From contig NC_135262.1 in assembly GCF_964204865.1 (NCBI RefSeq), positions 496,001 through 560,000 on the forward strand: 64,000 nt of DNA, written 5' to 3'. Below the pieces are notes generated by a model that saw only the letters and a program-made list of their open reading frames with translations, did not search any database and was not told where the DNA came from. The DNA is from Styela clava. Taxonomy: Eukaryota; Chordata; Ascidiacea; Stolidobranchia; Styelidae. Numbering within the stretch: the stretch's first letter is position 1; each line of letters opens with the position of its first letter. A program made the position numbers and the translations under genes. Below are positions 15,101 to 24,663 of this stretch, in pieces.

Positions 15101-18100
15101 TATGCAGTATTTGAGGTTCCATTTGAACAGGTGAGAATTGGATGATTTTATATTTTTTTATCCTGGGACAAGGCAGCTGATAACACAGTTGTGTTGTAGG
15201 ATAGGTTAATGGTGATGCAGCAAGTGCAGATTTAGTGTACCATGTCGGGTATGAGATTAGTTGACCAGTTTTTTGTTTTCAGCTGCATGGACTTGATAGG
15301 GAAGGAAGCTGTAACTGACCAGTGGTTACATAAACCGCCCTACGATGGCAAGAAGTCCGGCAATCCTCTCGCACATAATTATCCCCCATATATTTCGAAC
15401 CTGTGAACCCACATACGGTAATAAGAGTTGCAATGGCAAGGATTTTTCTAACAATTGTGCACTCTTAACATGAAGGATTGAATTTTATATCCTGGTGGGA
15501 GAGAAAAGATGATAAAACACTCAATTATAAGAAAGGGTGATGCTAATTCAGCAATTGCAAATTAGCATACCAGTCCCATGTAGAGTATGAGAATGCTCAG
15601 CCAGTTACTTATTTCAAATTCTTGGACTTGATAGTAGAGGAAGCCGTAACTGACCAGTTGTTACATAAACCGCCCTACGGCGGTGATCCTCTCACTCATA
15701 ATTATCTCTCACAAGATTTGAAACTGTGAACCCACACACGATAATAATCAGAGATGCAATGGCAAGCGTGTCCCTAAAGGTTGGCACAAGTGTTCGAACT
15801 GTCAAACCAAAGTAAACAAAGCATATTAACCAGTCAGTAAACCTTCATTTAAATACAAGCTTCACATTTTGCAATCTTCCTTTTTTTTTTAGAGTAATTC
15901 AAAAATATCCAGAGTCACCAGCAGCACAATATGCAGGATATGCAATCGATTCATTGCAAAGAACTCGACACAGGATGGAAGTTCCGTCACTCGAAGAAAT
16001 TATCACAATACTCGAACTACAAAGCCTTGTAACAACGATTTATTGCTATGGAGGAGCAACCTGTGAAATACAGATTCACTCGGCTACTACTGCTGGAGAG
16101 GTAAAGTGATGTTTTTCACACTTTTTGCTAAGAACAAGGCTATATTAAAGCATCAATTGATATCTAACGGTATACAAAGCGTCCAAAAAATTTTTCCATT
16201 TTTTCAGTAATAAAAATTACAAATTTCGCTTGATTTTATAGTAATAACAATTAAAAATTACTCTATGGTAATAACAATTGAAAATTTTGTTCCATTTTAG
16301 AGTAATAACATAAGTTTAAATAAATTTTATCGTATGATCAATGAGAACTACAAGCACAATAAGAACTATTAATAAACAAAGACAAAAATTTCTTTATTAA
16401 TATTACTATAAAATTATTAGACACCCTGTGTAAGGCCCTACTATGATTTGGGAGGACTGGAATGTTTCTGTTTCGACATTTATTACCATTGGTGAGATGA
16501 TGGAAATGGGATTTCAACTCAAAATTTCAAATTGCACCACCAAGATAGTAAAATGCAAGAGTGCTGTAGGAGTAATAAAAATGACCATACTATGCAATTC
16601 AAGAGTCCTGCTGCACACACAAAAGTATTTCTGTAGCTTTCCGTCTGATCAAAATTAGACTTCTAGCGACAAGCAGTAAACTTGTCTAGGGTCAATCTTT
16701 TAAACTGCTTGTCTGTTGAAATCAGACTTCAATTAGACGAAACGTTACAGCAATACATTTGTGTTAATGTACAGCAAGACTCTTGAAATGCATAGTTAAA
16801 TTCTTTTATCATTATTTTTAGGTTGTGGAGAAACTTCTTCGAGGAATGCAGCTAGAAAACAACACAAATACATTCGCGTTATTCGAGCGGTGCGGATCTG
16901 AAGATAAAGCGATTGAAAGTAATACTATTGTGGCCGATGTGATCGCGAAGTTTGAAAGGTGAGAAGTAAACTAATGAAAGAAATGAATTAATGACAGATT
17001 GTTGATTTATTTTTTCATTGTCGATGTTTCATTTGCCCCATGTACATGATCATAATTAATGAAACTAGGAATAATTGTTTTATTAATAATTTAAGCATAA
17101 ATTTTCAATACATGATGATCTATGCGCTTTACAACAGCTACTGATACCGTGTTTCCCTGAAAATAGAACAGAGTCTTATTTTAATTTTCTTTCAAAAAAT
17201 AACACTAGGGCTTATTTTTGGGTGATGTCTTTCATTTTGATTTATCAAAAACAAGATTACCGAGTAGAAAATTACGAAATTTTCAAACATACAAAATATA
17301 TAAACCGTTCACTTATAAATAATACGTTTAGTTCGAAAAAAATTTGCGATATCGACAAAGTCTTATTTTAAGGAGAACACTTATATTAAAATCATTTTTA
17401 AAATACAGGCTAGGTCCTATTTTGGGGGAAATACGGTTTGTAAGTACTGGAGGACTGGAGTCTCTCCAGCTTCAATTACGTACCCAGTTTATCACACCTT
17501 GGGTAAGGTAAAGTGTATGGATTTTGACCTCAAGATCTTTATTCTGTTATGCCAACATAGCTGTTGCATAAATGTTGCAAACCTATTTTTCACTAAAATT
17601 TCTCTCAGTGGTGTGATTCAAAATCTTAAGATTGTAAATCGTGTCCATAACTTTCAAAACACTAAATATAACTCTAGTAGTTGGCTACAGTGCTCATTAG
17701 CTGCAGTCATATAAAGTCTAATACAGACGGGCAATAAGCTCACCGGATATCATGACATCCTAAGAATGAGTTCATGCAAACTTGAACAAATCATCAGTGA
17801 CCCCATCCCATTTATAGGAGTGCCACAGATTTGATTTTTTTTTCTAACAATTTCTTACTGTGAATTCCCAGGTTAAACGGTGGAATTGCCCGAAATTCTG
17901 TACCACAGGAAAACCAATGGATACTTTATTTTAAGTTGTTCTGTGTCTTCAATCCAATGCAGGCAAAAGAAACATCGATTGAATATTTGTTCTTGTTTGA
18001 GGAGGTGGGTCTATTAGTTGGAAGTATATAGATCAAGCGGGGGCAAGGTTTTCGGACCAGGGGTCAAAGATTTTGCCACCTGGATTGGCGAGCCATGAAA

Positions 18101-21100
18101 ATTTGACGTAAAAAGTTACATTTTTTGAACAATATATACAGTGCTACAAAAGTAAATGCGGGAAACAATAAACCTCGTGCCGAAACTAAATTTAATCGCA
18201 ATATTAGCAAATTCCATTTTTCAGTTAAAACATCAAAATTTGGTTTTAGTTGGGTTGTGGCAACAGCAGGTGGGCCAGTTTGAATTACCCAACGGGCCGT
18301 CATTTGCCCATGTCAGATATAGATGCATGGATATGCCATTTGAAGTTTTGTCTGTTTCCCAGAGTATGTGTGTCATCCACCGTCTTGGTAACATGGTGAA
18401 GTTTGAAATGACATATCTCATCTGTTTCATCTTGGAATTCTGCTGATGGAGATCTATTGAAATATTTTGTGTCAAACCACTAATCCAAGTCTCTATCTCT
18501 GTTGAGAGAATCATCTTAGCACATCAAATATTCACTTGCAACTCTTCAATCAGTTCTCGTTGAGTTGAGGGTTCAAGACCTTGCTCAAAGCAACTTGTCT
18601 AAATAATAACATAGATTTGAGCATACTTGCATCTTTCTACCTCTTTCTATTTTTGATTCAGGATTTAGAATCTGCCATTTTAAATTGAAGGCTCTGGAAT
18701 GGTAGTATTAGTAGATCTTAATATATCAATGGCAACTGGTCCAATGCCTTGTTCACAGCCTTGTCAAAGAAACATAATTCTAACCATAATTTATATTTCA
18801 GATCCATGAACAAGTGATCCATGGTTTGTATCCATTGAATGATGAGATCACTCGACAACTTGCTGCTCTCAGGATTCAGTTCGTTAAAGGAGATTATAAG
18901 AAGAGCAATTGGGAGTAAGTATATTAATGAAATTGATTGAATTGTTTGATTAAGATAGGTTAACGTTTTTATGTTTATCTCGTGAGAGGCAAAAGATGAT
19001 AATACAACAGGCAGCTCCGAACCTTGAGCCAAAAAATGCCGATTTTTATCCAAGGTGTAATAAATTGGGCCCAGTCTATACAACAATAGTAACACCTCAC
19101 ATATTAATGGATTCTCGCTCATAACTTTGTTTTGAGAAGAGATGGGGGGATACGGAGGACACCTCATAAATACTGAAAAATATTATCATTCTAAATAATT
19201 AAAAAACATTTTTTCAGCAAAGAGATTGAATCATACTACCCAGTCATAAAGATGCGACAAGCTTATGAACTTCCAGATAAAGTATTATCACCAATGCCTT
19301 CCCCACAAAACACAATATCTGACAGGAAAAATGATAAAAGGGGATCATTTTCTCTGGGATTTGGAGATGGAATGGGAACACCAACCAGGAAAAAGGTATG
19401 ATAATTAAATTTAATATTCCTCACATGTCGGCGGTGTGACGCATTGTGCTAAGCATTAGAAATTTGCTCGCCATCGAACCTCTGATTACCCTGCGTGGGT
19501 TCGCAGGTTGGAAACTCATGCGAGGATGATCATGTGCGAGAGGATTGCTGGAATCCTCGCCACCGTAGGGTGGTTCACATAACTGCTGGTCAGTCACGCA
19601 ATTGGCTAACTAATCCCATACCAAACATGGAATAGTAACCGCGTGAGAGCCGTGGCACAGCACCTCATCGGCTTTCTAATTCGCTTTCCTGCGCCCCAGG
19701 ATAAATATGTAAATACTACAATATGTTAACATGTTAAACACCCAAATAAATTTTAGTTTTCATTACAAAACATTTGTGATATAATTTTCTGTTTCTTCAA
19801 ATTTGTGTGGTGAATGGAAATGTTTGATTGTCCGGCATCTAGTTTTATCGCTGATAGCAAAATATCTACTTTACGCTAAATTTGGAAACACACTAATATT
19901 TCTTGTTTTTCAGTCATCCACTCTCCTGAATTCACTGAAGAAAAGAACGGTGAAACGAATCAAAGAAGAGGGAGGACGGGACGCTGAAATGAATGAAACA
20001 TTGTTCAAAGAAGAACTGCAAGATGTGAAAGCAAACATCGCAGATCGCTGGTACAAACTGAAAGGGATGCCTCGAGAAACTGCTGTGGTGAGTCATGAAT
20101 TAATATTGTTTTGGTTCGATCATTCTCTATTTGAGATTCAAAGCTGTGATACCTCTCAGTGCAATTTATGCCGCAAATTGATATGTTATTCTAAATTATT
20201 CTGGCATTTAAACACATTTGAATTGAAGGAGTCTATCAGTAATCAGTCAGTAATCAGTAATTTATTTTTTCACCATGCTGAAAAATACGAATTCTACATA
20301 CACAATTTAAAAGAAATATATAAAAACAATCGCATTTCAGGGTAAAGGGGGACGCAGAAAGCAAAGCTGGTTATTGAGCGGCGACATCGTTGAGAAAGTC
20401 TAACAAAACGTGATAAATACAATAAAGTCGAACAAAAATATGTACTATCTCAGATGCACAAACACATTTAAAATAAACTTGATTATTTATTAGTTCACAG
20501 AATGCATAATACAAATTAAGAACGGGTGGTTATTACGATCGGTGAACCATCCTTGAGTAATGCAGTAAAAACGATTCAAAAAAATATGTAGAAAATAAAA
20601 AAACGATCCCCTTCCAAGGCCCGTGGACCAAATCGGGCCAATTGAGTGATTCAATCTGGCCAACCTGATAGTGCCACAACTAAATTTTGATGTTTTAGAT
20701 AATCTAGCTGTCAGAATAACTATTCCCGTATCCATCTAAAATGTACTGACTGATATATAATGGAAATCCTGACTAGCTTTTTTTAGTACGTCACAAGACC
20801 CCACAAACACTTTTTGTTATAGATGGAATATAAACTTGATTTGATTATTCAATTCACAGGTTGAATACGTCCAACTCGCTCGAACATGGCCTGGGTTTGG
20901 TTCAGCATTGTTCACTGTTTCAAACAATGAAGCAGCATTTGGGGAGTCCTCATTGACTATCGGGGTTGCTAGCGATGGAATATCGGTCTACAAAAGAGGT
21001 TTCCCGAATATTTTGGATCATTTTACTTATTCTGGGTAAGTTTTGAATTTATATAAATGGTGTCTCTAAATGGTGTAATCTAGTTATTGAGCGGGTAAAT

Positions 21101-21299
21101 GTGAAAATCTTAACTTATTCTTTATTCTTATTAGACTTTTTCTTCTTACAGAATGTTGTCATTTGGAGCACTCAGCGCAAATCAGTTCCTGGTACAGATC
21201 GAAGGTCGCGGAGAAATTATGTTCATCACCGAACAAGTCTTAGAAATCATTAAACTGATGAATTCATTCCGTAAAGCTATGGTCCGAAGGAAGCGGTGA
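137..21299 (+). CDS. MYO10: Unconventional myosin-X, 3' portion (27 exons; motor domain is upstream of the window)
   Basis: Exons: 137-334, 782-904, 1515-1568, 2189-2476, 3835-3934, 4337-4458, 5002-5076, 5947-6109, 6544-6716, 7230-7396, 8479-8546, 9426-9561, 10277-10410, 11225-11355, 12176-12370, 12984-13151, 13823-13930, 14141-14260, 14904-15130, 15893-16100, 16822-16958, 17872-18004, 18802-18914, 19218-19395, 19914-20087, 20860-21035, 21152-21299. All have GT/AG borders, phases chain without a break, and the sum is 4,017 nt (1,338 residues plus TGA). Residues counted from the window start: two IQ motifs (about 15-66), a Lys/Arg/Glu-rich helix (67-150), an acidic Ser/Pro/Asp linker (150-420), PH1 N-half (about 424-455, with RNQWKRRWCVLR), PH2 (460-560, GWLYKK to DWF), PH1 C-half (600-640), PH3 (648-760, GWLLRG), MyTH4 (790-950, GIQSLQDEFYLQLIKQT), then FERM to the end. 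This split-PH order is diagnostic of myosin-X, the actin motor that moves to filopodial tips; the family's PH domains bind phosphoinositides and its MyTH4-FERM binds cargo such as integrins and microtubules. Domain function is family knowledge. No frame damage is seen in the exons. Confidence 0.94.
1262..1446 (-). repeat. tRNA-derived SINE, second family (myosin-X intron)
   Basis: On the minus strand the sequence reads as a tRNA-like head, with an A-box-like stretch GGCCTAGCGGTTAAAGCG and a B-box-like GGTTCGAATTCC, followed by a tail CACCCAGGATGTAATAAA. Related tails or heads occur near 19045-19090 and 52455-52580. The acceptor stem does not pair well, so it is a SINE head, not a functional tRNA. 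Confidence 0.55.
2524..3060. repeat. 77-bp tandem array in a myosin-X intron
   Basis: About seven head-to-tail units; the phase marker TAGAGG falls at 2605, 2682 and 2759, giving a 77-bp period. The first units are near identical and those after about 2800 decay. Each intact unit contains GGGGTATT followed by CCCC or ACCC, and the octamer ATTTGCAT. It lies between the exons ending at 2476 and starting at 3835, and begins about 50 bp after the donor. Confidence 0.93.
3590..3652 (+). repeat. SINE tail fragment (CCTAT-tailed family)
   Basis: Contains the family's 3' end: CCGGGATAAATATGTAAATC followed by repeats of CCTAT. The same ending is found at 8400, 39260 and elsewhere in both orientations. 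Confidence 0.7.
5141..5785. repeat. ~47-bp minisatellite, about 13 units (myosin-X intron)
   Basis: Imperfect tandem repeats around CTTCTGAGTGAGTGCTCGTA, ACTTTGCTCAGAGATGAGTC and TCCTTTA. The same unit recurs as arrays at 23535-23860 and 45061-45180, so it is a dispersed minisatellite family. It sits between the exons ending at 5076 and starting at 5947. Confidence 0.9.
6210..6450. mobile_element. Degraded hAT-type nonautonomous element
   Basis: The left end CAGGGTTTCTCAAACTGGGG is typical of hAT terminal repeats. A related GGGGTCGCGAG stretch follows near 6420. I could not find a clean right end or target duplication. Confidence 0.5.
7465..7505 (+). repeat. Intronic duplicate of the end of the PH exon, with its splice donor
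   Basis: The 41 bases nearly repeat 7364-7404, the last 33 bases of the exon ending at 7396 plus its donor, shifted by 101 bp. GGCATGGCAGAAAAAGTAAG is identical in both. Extending the real exon to the second donor would read TAA straight after the first donor, so it is not a usable longer exon; I see no matching acceptor for a separate one. Confidence 0.85.
8255..8431 (+). repeat. CCTAT-tailed SINE, 5'-truncated
   Basis: Carries the family body (ACATGGACTGGTAATCGGGC, then TCATATGATTAGGCC) and the full 3' tail ending in CCTATCCTAT. The tRNA-like head is missing. Located in a myosin-X intron. Confidence 0.75.
9252..9395 (+). repeat. Diverged CCTAT-family SINE fragment
   Basis: Shares the body (ATGCATCTGAAACAAATAA, then ACATAGACTGATATCCG) with the copy at 8255 but is more diverged and lacks a clean tail. 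Confidence 0.6.
9833..9953 (+). mobile_element. 3' tail fragment of a non-LTR retrotransposon
   Basis: Ends GCTGAAAAAATAAA followed by the short repeat CTGATTACTGATTAC. The same kind of end occurs at 20240-20420 (minus), 31990-32200 (minus) and 35095-35226 (plus). Confidence 0.55.
9965..10249. mobile_element. hAT-type MITE with near-perfect 8-bp target duplication
   Basis: The left end CAGTGCTTCTCATACTTTCA and right end CCGATTTGAGAAACCCTCG are approximate terminal inverted repeats. Flanks are TACTAAAT on the left and AACTAAAT on the right (7 of 8 match). Confidence 0.75.
10561..10674 (+). repeat. CCTAT-family SINE, 3' half
   Basis: Shares the body GGTGGTTCACGTAATCACTG and ACATGGACTAGTAC with the family. 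It abuts a full-length copy in the opposite orientation at 10675. Confidence 0.7.
10675..11010 (-). repeat. Full-length tRNA-derived SINE (CCTAT-tailed family)
   Basis: Read on the minus strand it starts GGCGGTGTGGCTCAACGGGC (A-box-like) and has the B-box GGTTCGAATCC at 10931-10921. These polymerase III promoter boxes mark a tRNA-derived head. A body with CTCCTCCACC and AACCGCTGG-type motifs follows, then the tail with GGATAAATATGTAAATCC. Best full-length example in the window. In a myosin-X intron. Confidence 0.88.
11096..11164 (+). repeat. tRNA-like pseudogene or SINE head
   Basis: Contains GTGGCCCAGTGGATAAGGC (A-box, like tRNA-Arg D-arm) and GCAGGTTCAATCCCC (B-box). The anticodon stem and acceptor stem pair poorly, so a functional tRNA is unlikely. 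Confidence 0.5.
11385..11712. mobile_element. hAT-type MITE
   Basis: The left end CAGTGGTTCTCAAACC and right end ATTTGAGACTG are related inverted repeats. The 8-bp flanks GTTTAAAG and GTTTAGAT match at 6 of 8. It begins 29 bp after the donor of the exon ending at 11355. Confidence 0.75.
12437..12625 (-). repeat. CCTAT-family SINE fragment
   Basis: Minus-strand copy: the tail end (TTATCTCGGGAGAGGGGAAA on the plus strand) runs into the body with CTACGACGGCGAGGAATCC. Rearranged near 12610-12640, where AGGTTCGCAGG appears in the other orientation. Confidence 0.6.
15236..15470 (-). repeat. CCTAT-family SINE, diverged
   Basis: Minus-strand body (AACTGACCAGTGGTTACATA on the plus strand) and a head with decayed B-box complement TTTCGAACC. 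Followed by a second similar copy at 15570-15800. Confidence 0.7.
15570..15800 (-). repeat. CCTAT-family SINE, diverged, second of a tandem pair
   Basis: Repeats the layout of the copy at 15236 in the same orientation (AACTGACCAGTTGTTACATA on the plus strand). The spacing of about 330 bp suggests a local duplication or two insertions. Confidence 0.7.
17147..17437. mobile_element. MITE with long terminal inverted repeats
   Basis: The ends ACCGTGTTTCCCTGAAAATA and GGGGGAAATACGGT are inverted repeats. The internal text CAAAAAATAACACTAG also occurs at about 62225, so a fragment lies upstream of the second TPR gene. Possible TA flanks suggest a Tc1/mariner-type mobiliser; this is an inference. 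Confidence 0.65.
18034..18316. mobile_element. hAT-type MITE with perfect 8-bp target duplication
   Basis: Flanked by ATATAGAT at 18026-18033 and 18317-18324. Its interior (GGCGAGCCAT, ACAATAAACCTCGTGCC, GTTGTGGCAACAGCAGGTGG) matches the element at 53917-54202, so both belong to one family. Confidence 0.9.
19431..19716 (+). repeat. Near full-length CCTAT-family SINE
   Basis: The head GCGGTGTGACGCATTGTGCT and degraded B-box GGTTGGAAAC are followed by the body and the tail CCAGGATAAATATGTAAA. Plus orientation in a myosin-X intron. Confidence 0.8.
20240..20420 (-). mobile_element. Non-LTR retrotransposon 3' end
   Basis: The plus strand shows repeated CAGTAAT units then ATTTATTTTTTCACCATGCT and a body ending TGGTTATTGAGCGGCGAC. 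It aligns by eye with 31990-32200 and, in reverse, with 35095-35226, so it is a recurrent 3'-end family. Confidence 0.6.
20618..20712 (-). mobile_element. Fragment of the hAT MITE family seen at 18034 and 53917
   Basis: The plus strand has GATAGTGCCACAACTAAATT and TTGATGTTTTAGAT, the reverse complement of the right-hand part of the 18034 element. Ends are not intact. Confidence 0.55.
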
Positions 21300-22589
21300 A
21301 GCTTATGCTGTCACTATGACTTATTGTCACAAACTTATGATGTCATAATATCATTTGTTTCTGATATCATCATACCTTATTTAATGGAAATTGAAACATG
21401 GGGATGTGATACTTGATAATGATTTCACAAAGATGTAGTATAGTTATTGTGACCTTTTGTTGAAAATCTGTTGTTTGTGAATCAATACAAAACCGAACCT
21501 GTTTATTAAAATCCATCAAATTTAAATTTTTCGAATCTCATCACTTGTTAGAAATATTGTTGCCCTGCTATGAATAGCTGGCCACACCTGTTGCCTTTTT
21601 ACATTTCCTATCACCAATTCTTCACTTTGTGGCTTTCTTATTATAAATTCATGTATCAAACTCTTATATCTATGCATTAGTATTCAAATTAGTTATGTGC
21701 TGCCTTAAAATTGTTTTGCTCAAATGATTTTAGACACAGAATAATCTGGTTGGATGATTTTGGATGTATTCTGTCTATATGATTTTGGAAACATAAAATG
21801 TTCTATTTGATGATTTTTAGACAGAAAATGATTTGCTTAACTAATTGTTCAACAAGAAATGTTCTGAAGAATGGTTTCAGACGCATATGATTTCACACTG
21901 CATTATCAGTTGATGGAACCACATACTAAAATAGGTACTCCCATAGTGTATGTACCAGGTTAGGGCCAGGCCATAATTTCATTCCGATTTTTCTTATTTT
22001 AGTTCTATTACAAGTTCAGGGCTGTCTGTGTTAACCAAGTGAATATACCACCTGCCCATAGGTTTCAGTCCCTCTACACAACTTGATGTCAAATGGGGGA
22101 AAAAATTAGATACCTTCGTATTGGTACACATTATTCTGGAGCGCCCTAAAATGTATTATCAGCCTTTTGGTTGATGCTTAGATATTTTATATTACGATGT
22201 TATATATCCCTAACTATTCAAGTGTGGGCATGAAAAGTTTGTGATATCCCTTAAATATCTTCTTGTCAGCTTCGTGTTGTAAGAAATTTCAACTCCAATC
22301 TAATTTTGAAAACAAAAATTTTTTGTAAATTATAAATGGCAAATTAAATTAGCCATGTTTTATCCACAAAACCCATTCATCATAGAACCGTTTATTTATT
22401 TTTTTGTCAAATTATTACATTTTATTCTGTCAAGTGCCTTTTCCCTTTTGTTCCTTAAAATTGTTTAATTTCAATCATTCATTTGTAGTATTATTGCACT
22501 ATTCTGTATTTTATTATAACTCTGTTAAATGATCAAACTATCGGATTCATGATTCACATCAAAATCACACATAAAGGTTGGTCGAGAAA

Positions 22590-22595
22590 AATAAA
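22590..22595 (+). terminator. Candidate poly(A) signal of myosin-X
   Basis: AATAAA about 1.3 kb after the stop codon. Cannot be told from the later candidate by sequence alone. Confidence 0.35.
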
Positions 22596-23277
22596 ATGGT
22601 CATAAATATATTTTAATGATTATATGAATATCAATATATTAAGGTGTTTATTTGTCGTTTATGAAAAGCAGTAAAATAGTGATATTAGGGTTAGTATGTT
22701 CAACTTTGATATTGAGCAATGATTATGTTGAGTGGAGTAGTACGATTTGTGGCCAAAAAGGAAGCATGGTTCGAATTCCCTTTTTCAACCAGATGATGAA
22801 TTATATCTCGCTTTAGGAAGCATTTAACTTTTTTGTTTTTATAAAATTGTGTGTTCCTATCTTTCTGTGCCTGAATTTTTATATACTATTTTGATTCTGT
22901 AAAACAATATTGTTTATCTTGTTTCCCAACCTATGTGGCAACAGTGTTTTGACAGAAGTTCCACCGGGTTCAAGGCATGTCGTTCATTCGGCTTAAACGA
23001 CTCATTTTTGATGAATAGGGACTTGAGTCGGGCCAATGACTAAAGCTTTCACAATACTAATTGACAATGTCTCTAAAATTCAAGTAATTGGCAATTTACA
23101 TTTTACCAGTCTCATAAGTTATTTTCACATTTAGTTGTATCAATCATATTTTGATCACTAGTTTGGTTTTAACCGGAATTCATCCGACATTTTCCATTTT
23201 TATTTTTTCTGTAAAGTTCATCATTATGTCATTTTATTATTTTTATCTTTCATTGTGTAAGACTATTATTGAATTGA

Positions 23278-23283
23278 AATAAA
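23278..23283 (+). terminator. Alternative candidate poly(A) signal of myosin-X
   Basis: AATAAA just before the minisatellite array and the convergent DAD1 gene. Confidence 0.35.
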
Positions 23284-23534
23284 GTTGAAACAAAATTAGA
23301 AGTCCTTGGATGACAGATTCATTAATTATTAAGGTTATTTTGACTCCATAATCAGCATGAAAGGGGACAGAATCATCGTATTCCATTAAAGGTTTCCATC
23401 TTTTTTGTAGCCAGATATAAGGATTGATTAGGATAGACATGATTGTATCTTTGACTGTGCATAATGACTGAAATGGACCACCGCTGTAAGCGATACCTTT
23501 ACACAACGTGGCCCATACAGCGTGGTTTTTCTTG

Positions 23535-23860
23535 ATGACACAGAGGAGATGAGTCCCCTTTACTTTTGAGTGCGTGTAACTTAGCTCAAAGATGAGTCTT
23601 CTTTACTCCTGAGTGAGTGCTTGTAACTTTACTCATAGATCTCATCTCCATCACTTCAGAGTGAGTGCTCAGTGCACGCAATTTTACCCAAAGACAAGTC
23701 TCCTTTACTTCTGAGCGAGTGCCCGGAACTTATCTCAGAGATGCGTCTCCTTTACTTCTGAGTGAGTGCCCGTAACTTCGCTCAGAGATGAGTCTCCTTC
23801 ACTTCTTTGTGAGTGCCTGTAACTTTGCTCAGAGATGAGTCACCTTTACTGCAGTGCGGG
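23535..23860. repeat. ~47-bp minisatellite, about 7 units
   Basis: Same unit as the array at 5141-5785 (CTTCTGAGTGAGTGCCCGTA, CTCAGAGATGAGTCTCCTT). It lies between the convergent myosin-X and DAD1 3' ends. Confidence 0.88.
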
Positions 23861-24066
23861 TGCCTCAAATAACATTTATCACAACTCAACAAATGACGTC
23901 TCAATCTGTGTTCTATTCATGTAAAGGAATATTCATTTAGCAAAGAATCTGATCTGCAAACTTTACAAATACAAGTGAAATTCCACCCCAATTTTGCCCA
24001 ACGAAAACCCTCCCGGCTTCTGGACAAAGCCATTCCAGACCCCATATTGATCACTCAAGCACAGGT

Positions 24067-24072
24067 TTTATT
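24067..24072 (-). terminator. Candidate poly(A) signal of DAD1
   Basis: TTTATT on the plus strand reads AATAAA on the minus strand, about 590 bp past the DAD1 stop. Confidence 0.4.
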
Positions 24073-24663
24073 CAATAATATTTACTTTCAAAGCAATTAC
24101 TAAAATATATGTAAAAGTGTTGAAAGTGCTTCGGCACGAGAAGTTCAATATCTTTGTGATATTTCTTGGGATCTGAAACAAAGTAGAATATGAGAGTCTG
24201 AGTTTGACATGTTTTCACTAGGACCAGAGTCAAATTTTCAATTCGTTTCAGACTTCAGCAAAAACGTTAATCTACAAGTCAAGAGCTGAATAGTTTTGCT
24301 TGTTTATATTATACTGGAGGAGTTGATTATCGAACAACTCAAATCTTGAAGTCAGAGACTAATTAGAATCAAAATTGTTGAAATTCTAGATGGAAAATCG
24401 AAGAATTAGGTTGAAAAAGCATTCTCAAAAGACAAATAATGAAGGTTTGCAGCATTCGCAAGTTTTTGGTAATGGAATTTGATTCCCATAGTTGAAATCA
24501 AAATTTAAAATTCTTCTCAGTTAGGGGGCAGAACAGTCAACCATAAGTCAGAATCGTTTTTACTTTGAGTTTGCAATTTCCAGACTTCGCAACTATAAAT
24601 GATACATCATAGCAAATTTGATTTATCTTTCATTCTGACTAACCTTGATTTGACCTTCAATCT

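Larger units (their letters stand above)
21300..23290 (+). other. Myosin-X 3' untranslated region and downstream flank
   Basis: No coding sequence is seen after the TGA at 21297-21299. The stretch is AT-rich. Poly(A) signal candidates AATAAA occur at 22590-22595 and 23278-23283, so the true transcript end is uncertain. A short fragment near 21937-22020 resembles the interior of the palindromic element at 26111. Confidence 0.5.

Noticed and set aside
18064..18514. Overlapping open frames on both strands near 18.1-18.5 kb
   Set aside because: Most of the stretch is a hAT MITE with exact target duplication inside a myosin-X intron.
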